Below, piece by piece: positions 6,101 to 11,926 of a stretch of DNA of 11,926 nucleotides (positions within the stretch are counted from its first letter, which is position 1; the number at the start of each line of letters is the position of its first letter). The notes under the pieces are model-generated. The model did no database searches and was not told the DNA's origin. It worked only from the letters and a program-made list of their open reading frames with translations. Source of the stretch: Chlorobiota bacterium. GTDB lineage: Bacteria > Bacteroidota > Ignavibacteria > Kapaibacteriales > NICIL-2. The stretch lies in NCBI GenBank assembly GCA_003695605.1, contig RFIK01000078.1, positions 1-11,926 of the forward strand, written 5' to 3'. The position numbers and the translations under genes are program-made.

Positions 6101-6693
6101 TGGCAGCTGTGCTCTTCCTCCTTACACTGGCGACACCGATTGCGGTTTGGCAGCTTGGGACGTCCGATCCTTTTCGCTTCTGGCTCAACGAGGATACGAC
6201 CGTACCGCTCCGTGTATGGTATCGGGGAGTGCGCGCTGCGGTCGTCAAAGAAAATTCGCAGAGCATCCGCATTCGTGGCACACCGCGGGTTGTGCTTGCA
6301 GAACCTTCACACACGCAGTTTCGAATGGCAATGGTCTTGAGCGGTAGTGGAGCACTCGAGGGTATCCGCATCCGCATGCGAACGACAGAGCATAACCTTT
6401 CCACCAACGGAGACGGAGGCATCACGCTCATCCTCGATCGCACCGGCACACGCATCGGAGATGGGAGCACGCTGCTTGTCCAAACTGATACGATCCGCTA
6501 CGAGCCCTCGCGATCGCTGCGGATCGCCGTCGAGCATGAGGGTAAGGAAACGCGCATTGCGATTGGATGCAGTGTCTTTGGTCCCTTTCGCAGCAGACAC
6601 CCTGCAACGTCTCAGACGATTATCGAGCCACTTGGATCCGCTGATGCACTCGTGCTCATAAGCGACATTGTCGCCGAAGGAGTCTCCCCCTAA
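6100..6693 (+). CDS. Small exported or membrane-anchored protein, unknown function
   Basis: A 197-residue protein with a hydrophobic N-terminus (MAAVLFLLTLATPIAVWQL) that is either a signal peptide or an uncleaved anchor. The rest is polar, rich in Arg, Ile, Val and Thr with alternating hydrophobic residues (GIRIRMRTTEHN, GITLILDRTGTRIGDGSTL, LRIAVEHEGKETRIAIG), suggesting a beta-sandwich outside the cytoplasm. No family was recognised. The ATG at 6100 shares its first base with the stop of the preceding gene (TGATG); a GTG at 6097 would add one residue. The stop codon (6691-6693) overlaps the stop of the convergent glycosyltransferase gene in CTAA. Coupling with the putative lipoprotein upstream points to a two-component envelope function, which is inference. 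Confidence 0.75.
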   Translation: MAAVLFLLTLATPIAVWQLGTSDPFRFWLNEDTTVPLRVWYRGVRAAVVKENSQSIRIRGTPRVVLAEPSHTQFRMAMVLSGSGALEGIRIRMRTTEHNLSTNGDGGITLILDRTGTRIGDGSTLLVQTDTIRYEPSRSLRIAVEHEGKETRIAIGCSVFGPFRSRHPATSQTIIEPLGSADALVLISDIVAEGVSP

Positions 6694-7883
6694 AGTTTCA
6701 TCACCATTCCGAGCCGACGGGAGAATTCGCGTTCGAAGGATTCATCCTGCTGACGCGGTTCTCCTCGTTGCATTTCCAAAAGCCGAGAGAGTGCGCTCCG
6801 AACTGCGGGTGTTGTAATCTTCTGTGTGATGCAGATACGTTCGTTGGGCAAGTCTGCTACCATCGCTGGTGCAAGTTCACCGATAGCAAGCAGCGGCAGC
6901 CCTGCACCAACAATCCGCTCGATGACGCTGCTTGGTGTCGTGCACCATCGTGTTGCCAGCGCAAGTGCGCCATCACTTGAGGCGATCCATTCATCGAGGT
7001 AGCTCGACGTTAGCCCGCTGACGTGGCGGACGTGCTCGCCAAGTTGCCATGAGCTGAGAAGTTTTCCGAGTGATTTCGGGGCGCGCCCGACGATGCTGAG
7101 CTTGAGCGTCTGCTGATTACGCACCGTTGCCAGAAGTGGTCGCACAAGTGCAGTGGCTATCTCATCGGCGACCAGAACGAGTCTCCGCCCACCATCCCCA
7201 TACGCATTCGGCGCGGGTAGCTGGCCGCGGTGCGGTAAGATCCCGACTTCGTCGTGGGTGAGAACGTCGAACCGACGAAGGAGCTGCTCTTTCTCACGGC
7301 GACTGGTAACCGTCACATAGAACGCCTTGCGGAGGAGGTATCCAAGTGTGCTCTCCTGCGAGCGCCCAGCATAGGACGGTGCTCGGTGAGCCAGAAGGTC
7401 GAGCCGTTCGCCCAGATCGAGTGCAAACGGCACACCCAGCCTGCGCGCGATTACCTCCGCTGCATGTGCGACGCTCAAAGGTGGCGCGATTCCAAGCACA
7501 AGGTTGAACGGTTTCTGGCGAGCGCGTTGCTCTGCAGCGATGAGCACCTGCTGCTCCCATCGAGCATAGTAATCGCTTGCTGCACGGAACGGACTGCGTA
7601 CTCCGTGCATCAACCACACCCGCAGCATGGAATGTCGCGCCAGCGATGGCACCGCAACTGGTTCGATCGCAACACGCTCAATGCCGCATTCTTCGAGCTC
7701 CGCAGCCCATGCAGCGTCGGTCGGATCATCGCGGCCAGGCGCAGCATGGAGAACGCAGACATTCCACTCGCGCTCGGCAAGCAATGCCGCGACGTGCGCC
7801 GCCCGCAAACACGCTGCAGCAGCAATTGGAGGGAAGTGGTACGCCACAATGAGAATGGAACGTTCGAGCTGGCGTTGGCTCAT
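6690..7883 (-). CDS. Divergent family 4-like glycosyltransferase
   Basis: A 397-residue protein with the two-domain layout of GT-B glycosyltransferases. The N-terminal part opens with ILIVAYHFPPIAAAACLRAA (about 10-29), the usual YxFPP...xxR entry of GT4 and GT4-like acceptor domains, and continues to WNVCVLHAAPG. Later come LVLGIAPPLSVAHAAEVIA, VPFALDLGERLDLL and YVTVTSRREKEQLL, typical of GT4 linkers. The C-terminal domain holds SIVGRAP, a Rossmann segment ending in SSDGALAL, and SSVIERIVGAGLPLLA, which corresponds to the nucleotide-sugar-binding part; Glu322 may be the last Glu of the family's EX7E motif, while the first is not evident. Donor and acceptor are unknown. The ATG at 7883 gives the best N-terminus; a TTG at 7919 would only add a poorly conserved stretch. 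The gene stands alone, with no polysaccharide genes beside it. Confidence 0.72.
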   Translation of the reverse strand: MSQRQLERSILIVAYHFPPIAAAACLRAAHVAALLAEREWNVCVLHAAPGRDDPTDAAWAAELEECGIERVAIEPVAVPSLARHSMLRVWLMHGVRSPFRAASDYYARWEQQVLIAAEQRARQKPFNLVLGIAPPLSVAHAAEVIARRLGVPFALDLGERLDLLAHRAPSYAGRSQESTLGYLLRKAFYVTVTSRREKEQLLRRFDVLTHDEVGILPHRGQLPAPNAYGDGGRRLVLVADEIATALVRPLLATVRNQQTLKLSIVGRAPKSLGKLLSSWQLGEHVRHVSGLTSSYLDEWIASSDGALALATRWCTTPSSVIERIVGAGLPLLAIGELAPAMVADLPNERICITQKITTPAVRSALSRLLEMQRGEPRQQDESFEREFSRRLGMVMKL

Positions 7884-7953
7884 TGTCACTTGGATTTTCG
7901 TGTGAATACGAACATGCAAGTTACAGCAGGAATCATGCGCTGCTCGCGGTAGA

Positions 7954-7981
7954 TTTTACGCAGGTGTAATTTCGCAGGTGT
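7954..7981 (+). repeat. 14-bp tandem direct repeat over the hpd promoter
   Basis: CGCAGGTGT occurs at 7959-7967 and again at 7973-7981, in a wider near-repeat of TTTACGCAGGTGTA followed by ATTTCGCAGGTGTG (period 14). Between the copies lies TAATTTCG (7967-7974), one mismatch from the Bacteroidota -7 box and 36 bases before the dioxygenase ATG. The repeat therefore sits where an operator for hpd, or for the divergent glycosyltransferase, would be. The repeat is seen directly; an operator role is inference. Confidence 0.4.
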
Positions 7982-8010
7982 GTTGAGTTCCACTATCTCC
8001 AGTGCCAGCC

Positions 8011-9135
8011 ATGATCGAACTGGAAAAGCCCACCGCAACCGTCGAGGAAGACTTTCTGCCGATACTCGGCACCGACCACATCGAGTTCTACGTCGGGAAT
8101 GCAAAACAAGCGGCATACTTCTACCGTACCGCCTTCGGCTTTCAACTGACTGCCTACGCAGGCTTGGAAACTGGTGTCCGCGACCGTGCCAGCTACGTGC
8201 TCCAACAAGGCAAGATTCGCTTTGTGCTCACCACGCCGTACCATCCGAACAATCCAATAGCTGACCACATTTCCACCCACGGCGATGGCGTCAAGGTGCT
8301 CGCTCTCTGGGTCGAGGATGCCCGGAAATCCTGGGAAGAGACAACTAAGCGCGGCGCGATAAGCGTTCAAGAGCCAACCGTTCTCCGCGATGAGCACGGC
8401 GAAGTTGTCGTCGCGACGATCAAGACCTACGGCGATACGGTCCACACCTTCGTCGAACGGAAAAACTACCGTGGCGTCTTCATGCCAGGCTACATGCCAG
8501 TAGAGACGACCTACAACCCACCGCCGATCGGACTCAAGTACGTTGACCACTGTGTAGGGAACGTCGAGCTTGGCAAGATGAACGAGTGGGTCAAGTTCTA
8601 CGAGGACGTTCTCGGTTTCAAGCTGCTCATCACCTTCGACGACAAAGACATCTCGACCGAGTATTCTGCGCTGATGAGCAAAGTTGTTTCCAATGGCACT
8701 GGCTACGTCAAGTTCCCGATCAACGAACCGGCGCAAGGGCGGAGGAAATCGCAGATTGACGAATTCCTCGAGTACTACCACGGCCCAGGCGTCCAGCACG
8801 TTGCACTCGCAACCGATGACATCGTCTTCACTGTCAGTGAGCTGCGCAAGCGTGGTGTCGAATTCCTCCGCGTACCAGCGACATACTACGATGACCTGCT
8901 CGATCGTGTCGGCTCAATTGACGAGGATGTCGCAGTACTGCGCGACTTGAACATCCTCGTTGACCGCGACGACGAAGGTTACCTGCTCCAAATCTTCACC
9001 AAGCCAGTGCAGGATCGGCCAACGCTCTTTTTCGAGATCATCCAGCGGAAAGGAGCGCGTTCATTCGGCAAAGGGAACTTCAAGGCACTCTTCGAAGCAA
9101 TCGAACGCGAGCAAGCGCTCCGGGGCAACCTCTAA
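8011..9135 (+). CDS. hpd: 4-hydroxyphenylpyruvate dioxygenase
   Basis: A cytoplasmic Fe(II) enzyme converting 4-hydroxyphenylpyruvate and O2 to homogentisate and CO2, the second step of tyrosine breakdown. The 374-residue product has two vicinal-oxygen-chelate domains: an N-terminal one starting LGTDHIEFYVGNAKQAAYFY, and a catalytic one starting GLKYVDHCVGNVE. The iron ligands are visible as His180 (VDHCVG), His263 (VQHVALATDD) and Glu342 (FFEIIQR), with the spacing expected of HPPD. The C-terminal lid GKGNFKALFEAIEREQ closes the active site. I chose ATG 8011; an in-frame GTG at 8002 would add only three residues. There is no Shine-Dalgarno sequence. The gene has its own terminator and a promoter region with a tandem repeat; homogentisate dioxygenase and the other pathway genes are not in the window. 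Confidence 0.97.
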   Translation: MIELEKPTATVEEDFLPILGTDHIEFYVGNAKQAAYFYRTAFGFQLTAYAGLETGVRDRASYVLQQGKIRFVLTTPYHPNNPIADHISTHGDGVKVLALWVEDARKSWEETTKRGAISVQEPTVLRDEHGEVVVATIKTYGDTVHTFVERKNYRGVFMPGYMPVETTYNPPPIGLKYVDHCVGNVELGKMNEWVKFYEDVLGFKLLITFDDKDISTEYSALMSKVVSNGTGYVKFPINEPAQGRRKSQIDEFLEYYHGPGVQHVALATDDIVFTVSELRKRGVEFLRVPATYYDDLLDRVGSIDEDVAVLRDLNILVDRDDEGYLLQIFTKPVQDRPTLFFEIIQRKGARSFGKGNFKALFEAIEREQALRGNL

Positions 9136-9162
9136 CACGCAGGACGACGTTCGTGTCTCTTT

Positions 9163-9196
9163 GCGGCGAGCATTCAAATGCTCGCCGCATTCGTTT
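9163..9196 (+). terminator. Hairpin terminator after hpd
   Basis: GCGGCGAGCAT (9163-9173) and its perfect complement ATGCTCGCCGC (9178-9188) form an 11-bp GC-rich stem with a TCAA loop, followed by ATTCGTTT. It lies 27 bases after the dioxygenase stop. The T run is interrupted, but the stem strength and placement favour a terminator. The same stem rules out an ATG at 9178 as the glutamate dehydrogenase start. Confidence 0.75.
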
Positions 9197-9211
9197 CCGG
9201 AGATGTCCCAC

Positions 9212-9219
9212 TATTTTTG
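9212..9219 (+). promoter_or_regulatory. Candidate -7 box of glutamate dehydrogenase promoter
   Basis: TATTTTTG is an exact TAnnTTTG match located between the hpd terminator and the dehydrogenase ATG, 57 bases upstream of 9277. The only -33 candidate is a poor TTCG at 9190-9193 with 18-base spacing. Position after a terminator supports an independent promoter. Confidence 0.42.
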
Positions 9220-9276
9220 CGCATGTCTGGACACGTTCAGCCAGGCACAAGCAAGTTCCACACCGCAGTTTCCACC

Positions 9277-10764
9277 ATGCCCTCTTCTGCTGTCAAGAAA
9301 TCGAACGCTCGCAATTCTAAGCGCACTGCGGCACCGCCCCCACCGACGAAGGAAACGATGGGGGCGCGTTTTTATGAGTCGGTCAACACATACTTCGACC
9401 GTGCTGCCGCGCACACGAAGCACAACAAAGGTATCCTCGACCAAATCCGCGCATGCAATACAATCTTGGAAGTGAAGTTCCCTGCTCGCGTCGGTGGTGA
9501 AATCAAGGTGATCACTGCCTGGCGCGCAGAACACTCACAGCACAAACTTCCATGCAAAGGCGGTATCCGCTACAGCGAAGATGCCGACGTGTACGAAGTG
9601 ATGGCGCTTGCAGCACTGATGACCTACAAGTGCGCGGTCGTTAACGTGCCCTTCGGCGGTGGCAAAGGCGCCATCAAGGTTGATCCACGCAAGCTCACGG
9701 TCGAAGAGCTCGAGCGGATCACGAGACGTTACACCGTCGAGCTGATCCACAAAAACTGCATCGGCGCTTCGATTGACGTCCCAGCGCCGGACTACGGTTC
9801 CGGACAACGTGAAATGGCGTGGATCGCTGATACCTACATGTCCTACCGCCCCGATGACATCAACGCGCTCGGCTGCGTGACGGGCAAACCGGTTGGTCAA
9901 GGCGGTGTGCGCGGAAGAACAGAGGCAACCGGACGCGGGGTGTACTTCGGCGTTCGCGAAGCACTCAACGATCGAGAGCTGACGATGCGATTGGGCATCA
10001 CGCCAGGGCTGAGTGATAAACGCGTCATCGTGCAAGGTTTCGGCAACGTCGGCTTTCACGCAGCGCTTTTTCTCCAGGAAGGTGGCGCTACGATCACGGG
10101 AATCATCGAGTGGGATGGTGCCGTCTGGAATCCCAAAGGCATTGACGTTCGTGAGCTTGCTGAATACCGCCGTCAAACAGGCAGCATCACTGGCTTTCCC
10201 AAAGCCAAGACCATCAAAGATGGTAGTAGCGTCCTCGAATATCCATGCGACATCTTGGTTCCTGCTGCGCTCGAATCCCAGATTCACATCGGCAATGCTG
10301 ACCGCATCCAAGCGAAAATCATCGCCGAAGGTGCCAACGGCCCGACAACTGCATATGCGGAAGACATTCTGATCCAGCGCGGTATTTTCATCATCCCCGA
10401 TATGTACCTCAATGCTGGCGGAGTGATCGTCAGCTATTTTGAGTGGCTCAAGAATCTCTCGCACGTTCGCTTCGGGCTGATGGATAAGCGCTTCGAAGAG
10501 CAGATGAACTCCCGCATCATCGCAACGATCGAAAAACTCACAGGTCAATCCCTCGGCGAAGTCGAACGTAAACTTATCATCCGCGGCCCAGAGGAAGAAG
10601 ACCTGGTCAACTCTGGCCTTGAGGAAACAATGGTCAGCGCCTACCACGAAATCATGGACGTCTGGCACCAGCACCCCAAGGTCAAGGACATGCGCACAGC
10701 AGCATTTATCTCCGCAATTGACAAGATCGCGCAAGCATACTCCATGCTGGGCATTTTCCCCTGA
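9277..10764 (+). CDS. gdhA: Glutamate dehydrogenase (animal/Bacteroidota-type)
   Basis: A cytoplasmic enzyme of 495 residues interconverting glutamate and 2-oxoglutarate plus ammonia with NAD(P). Active-site signatures: KGGIRY with Lys94, MTYKCAVVNVPFGGGKG with Lys118 and catalytic Lys130, and VPAPDYGSG with Asp172. The Rossmann domain has VQGFGNVG at about 252-259 and an acidic residue after the second strand in GIIEWDG (Glu278). Its later part (GFPKAK, AEGANGPTT, YLNAGGVIVSYFEWLKNL) resembles animal mitochondrial GDH rather than the 450-residue GdhA of enterobacteria. The region that is the long antenna in animals looks shorter here. The first about 27 residues are a Lys/Ala/Pro-rich extension; an internal ATG at 9358, with AAGGA just upstream, would remove it and is a real alternative start. 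Cofactor preference is not certain. Confidence 0.95.
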   Translation: MPSSAVKKSNARNSKRTAAPPPPTKETMGARFYESVNTYFDRAAAHTKHNKGILDQIRACNTILEVKFPARVGGEIKVITAWRAEHSQHKLPCKGGIRYSEDADVYEVMALAALMTYKCAVVNVPFGGGKGAIKVDPRKLTVEELERITRRYTVELIHKNCIGASIDVPAPDYGSGQREMAWIADTYMSYRPDDINALGCVTGKPVGQGGVRGRTEATGRGVYFGVREALNDRELTMRLGITPGLSDKRVIVQGFGNVGFHAALFLQEGGATITGIIEWDGAVWNPKGIDVRELAEYRRQTGSITGFPKAKTIKDGSSVLEYPCDILVPAALESQIHIGNADRIQAKIIAEGANGPTTAYAEDILIQRGIFIIPDMYLNAGGVIVSYFEWLKNLSHVRFGLMDKRFEEQMNSRIIATIEKLTGQSLGEVERKLIIRGPEEEDLVNSGLEETMVSAYHEIMDVWHQHPKVKDMRTAAFISAIDKIAQAYSMLGIFP

Positions 10765-10815
10765 GCGCAGGTATGGCATTCTCCTTGCCGAGTAACTGGG
10801 CACTATCAACCACAC

Positions 10816-10820
10816 GAGGG
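10816..10820 (+). promoter_or_regulatory. Shine-Dalgarno sequence deciding the start at 10828
   Basis: GAGGG lies seven bases before the ATG at 10828. Another ATG at 10823 is only two bases from it and opens a two-codon frame (ATG CGA TGA) whose stop overlaps the real start as ATGA, so 10828 is preferred. Confidence 0.6.
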
Positions 10821-10827
10821 TTATGCG

Positions 10828-11926
10828 ATGAGATACCGATGCATTGTGCTAATCAGCTCAATCGTGCTGATAGCGGCAGCACCTGCCCAAGTTCCTCCTG
10901 CAAGTAAAGTTGCCATTCCTCTGCGTGTGATCATTGATCGCTCAAGCACTCCACCGCACGTGACGCTCCGCTGGAAACGCGATCCCGACTTCCAAGGTCC
11001 AGACACTGTCCTTATGCGCCAGCGGCTGAGCGATCCACAGTTTTACCGGGTCGGTGTCGTTACCCCGAGTGGCAGTGATTCTGCCGAATTCTCCACGACA
11101 ATCACCGATGGTATCCTCTACGAATTCGCTGTTGTCAATAGCTTTCCGCGGACCATCAACAATCAAACGGTTTCCTTTACCGCTGCTGGTTATGCCTGCG
11201 CAGGTTACGATGTTCCGATACCACCCTACCGTGGACGTGTGCTGATGGTTGTAGATTCGACAATCGCAACTCCCCTTGCCCAAGAGCTTGCACAACTTGC
11301 CATCCAGCTTGATCGGGAAGGCTGGCGGGTTGAGCAGACGATTGTCCCCCGCGCAGAGCAATTCGACGCTCGCGCTGTTCAGCGCACAAAGGACAGTATT
11401 CGGAGCTGGTACACTCGCGGTAATCTCGATGAACCAGCAAGTGCTTTCCTCATCGGCCGCGTTGCGGTGCCGTACTCTGGCTTGTACTACAACGGTCAAT
11501 TCGTTCCTCCCCCCGATGGCCATAATCCTGATCATCGCGGTGCGTGGCCCTGTGATGGTTACTATGGCGTGCTCTCTGAAGGTGGGTGGAGCGATGCCAT
11601 CGCGGATACCGCCGGTGTGGTGCGCCAAGAAAATCGAAATCTCCCCGGTGATGGAAAGTTCGACAATGTCTTCTTCCCATCACCGGTGAGCATCCGCATT
11701 GGGAGAGTGGATTTCTACAACCTTCCACGTCTTGTCCCGCAAGGCTCCAACGCACTCGAAGCGGAAATTGCGATGCTGCGCGAGTACCTCGCCCGTGACT
11801 ACGCTTTCCGCACAGGGAAGCGAAGCTATCGCTGGGCGGGGCTCGTTGACGATAATTTCCCGACGTATCCAGAGCTGTTCGCCCGGTCGGGCTGGACAAG
11901 CTTTCCACCAATTGTTGGGGCAGCAA
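10828..11926 (+). CDS. Secreted Fn3-like/C25 (gingipain)-like protein, 3' end beyond window
   Basis: An open frame of 366 codons runs to the window edge. A signal peptide (MRYRCIVLISSIVLIAAAPA, likely cut after Ala20) is followed by a beta-rich stretch at about 28-120 resembling a fibronectin type III fold (VTLRWKRDPDF, YEFAVVNSF). From about 136 comes an alpha/beta part like the N-terminal subdomain of peptidase family C25: GRVLMVVDSTIA, LDREGWRVEQTIVPR, a helix RTKDSIRSWY, then AFLIGRVAVPYSG (206-217), DGHNPDHRGAWPCDGYYG (230-247), IRIGRVDFYNLP (289-300) and a helix EIAMLREYLARDYAF. The catalytic His and Cys of C25 would lie beyond the window, so peptidase activity cannot be claimed. Such proteins are often type IX secretion cargo. 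The gap to glutamate dehydrogenase is 63 bases with no clear terminator, so some readthrough is possible. Confidence 0.8.
   Translation, partial: MRYRCIVLISSIVLIAAAPAQVPPASKVAIPLRVIIDRSSTPPHVTLRWKRDPDFQGPDTVLMRQRLSDPQFYRVGVVTPSGSDSAEFSTTITDGILYEFAVVNSFPRTINNQTVSFTAAGYACAGYDVPIPPYRGRVLMVVDSTIATPLAQELAQLAIQLDREGWRVEQTIVPRAEQFDARAVQRTKDSIRSWYTRGNLDEPASAFLIGRVAVPYSGLYYNGQFVPPPDGHNPDHRGAWPCDGYYGVLSEGGWSDAIADTAGVVRQENRNLPGDGKFDNVFFPSPVSIRIGRVDFYNLPRLVPQGSNALEAEIAMLREYLARDYAFRTGKRSYRWAGLVDDNFPTYPELFARSGWTSFPPIVGAA

Noticed and set aside
7993..8799. 268-codon open frame on the minus strand
   Set aside because: Antisense to 4-hydroxyphenylpyruvate dioxygenase; its low-complexity Asp/Val/Leu pattern is the mirror of the real gene.
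9178..9276. Upstream in-frame ATG extension of glutamate dehydrogenase
   Set aside because: The ATG at 9178 lies in the 3' arm of the hpd terminator hairpin and upstream of the candidate promoter box at 9212.
10766..10774. Third copy of the CGCAGGT repeat after glutamate dehydrogenase, and another near 1518
   Set aside because: Only seven bases match, which is expected by chance in a window this size; the copies are not near similar promoter positions.
9535..10815. 426-codon open frame on the minus strand
   Set aside because: It is wholly antisense to glutamate dehydrogenase, whose motifs are unambiguous. The antisense frame has no recognisable domain and arises from codon bias.
10942..11628. 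228-codon open frame on the minus strand at the right end, plus a second one at 11450-11926
   Set aside because: Both lie opposite the secreted C25-like gene, which has a Shine-Dalgarno sequence, signal peptide and coherent domain pattern over the whole stretch.
1..11926. CRISPR array, tRNA/rRNA, insertion sequence, toxin-antitoxin or defence genes
   Set aside because: No spaced repeats, cloverleaf candidates, transposase motifs, terminal inverted repeats or defence-type domains were seen on either strand.

Overview
The window looks like a stretch of chromosome from a flagellated member of the Bacteroidota/Chlorobiota side of the FCB group, perhaps an Ignavibacteria- or Kapabacteria-like lineage. 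That placement is inference from protein flavour and signals, not from a marker gene. It rests on: (i) a cyclase-family protein with the HGNGTHTEC signature common in Bacteroidota; (ii) a glutamate dehydrogenase of the animal-mitochondrial/Bacteroidota type; (iii) TAnnTTTG boxes, the Bacteroidota housekeeping -7 element, in front of several genes; (iv) starts mostly lacking a Shine-Dalgarno sequence; and (v) a large secreted protein resembling the gingipain (C25) N-terminal subdomain, a typical type IX secretion cargo. The presence of flagellin argues against most classical Bacteroidota.

Layout. At 9-188 (+) lies a 59-residue two-helix membrane protein. It meets tail-to-tail, with a 15-bp overlap, a compact minus-strand operon of cyclase family protein (1535-2278), Maf nucleotide pyrophosphatase (929-1531) and TauE/SafE permease (174-929). 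The 188-bp divergent region 2279-2466 holds a candidate TAATTTTG promoter for that operon and, facing the other way, a near-consensus sigma-28 promoter for a solitary flagellin gene (2467-3399). The flagellin gene has a strong Shine-Dalgarno sequence and a hairpin terminator.

Then come a Tet-like MFS exporter (3507-4664) and an unrecognised translationally coupled pair: a putative lipoprotein/beta-rich envelope protein (4715-6100) and a small exported or anchored protein (6100-6693). The pair converges by 4 bp with a minus-strand divergent family-4-like glycosyltransferase (6690-7883).

Divergent from the glycosyltransferase is 4-hydroxyphenylpyruvate dioxygenase (8011-9135), closed by a perfect 11-bp hairpin. 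Glutamate dehydrogenase (9277-10764) follows with its own TATTTTTG box. Together these two suggest amino-acid catabolism: tyrosine ring degradation, and deamination of glutamate to 2-oxoglutarate. Finally a secreted Fn3-like/C25-like protein starts at 10828 and runs off the window end.

No gap without a gene exceeds 300 bases; the largest are 2279-2466, 9136-9276, 7884-8010 and 3400-3506, whose contents are described in the entries. I saw no tRNA, rRNA, insertion sequence, CRISPR array or phage gene. The window reads as ordinary chromosome with good regulatory signals. I did not find a demonstrably new multi-gene system; the best candidates for novelty are the unrecognised pair at 4715-6693 and the truncated secreted protein at the right edge.
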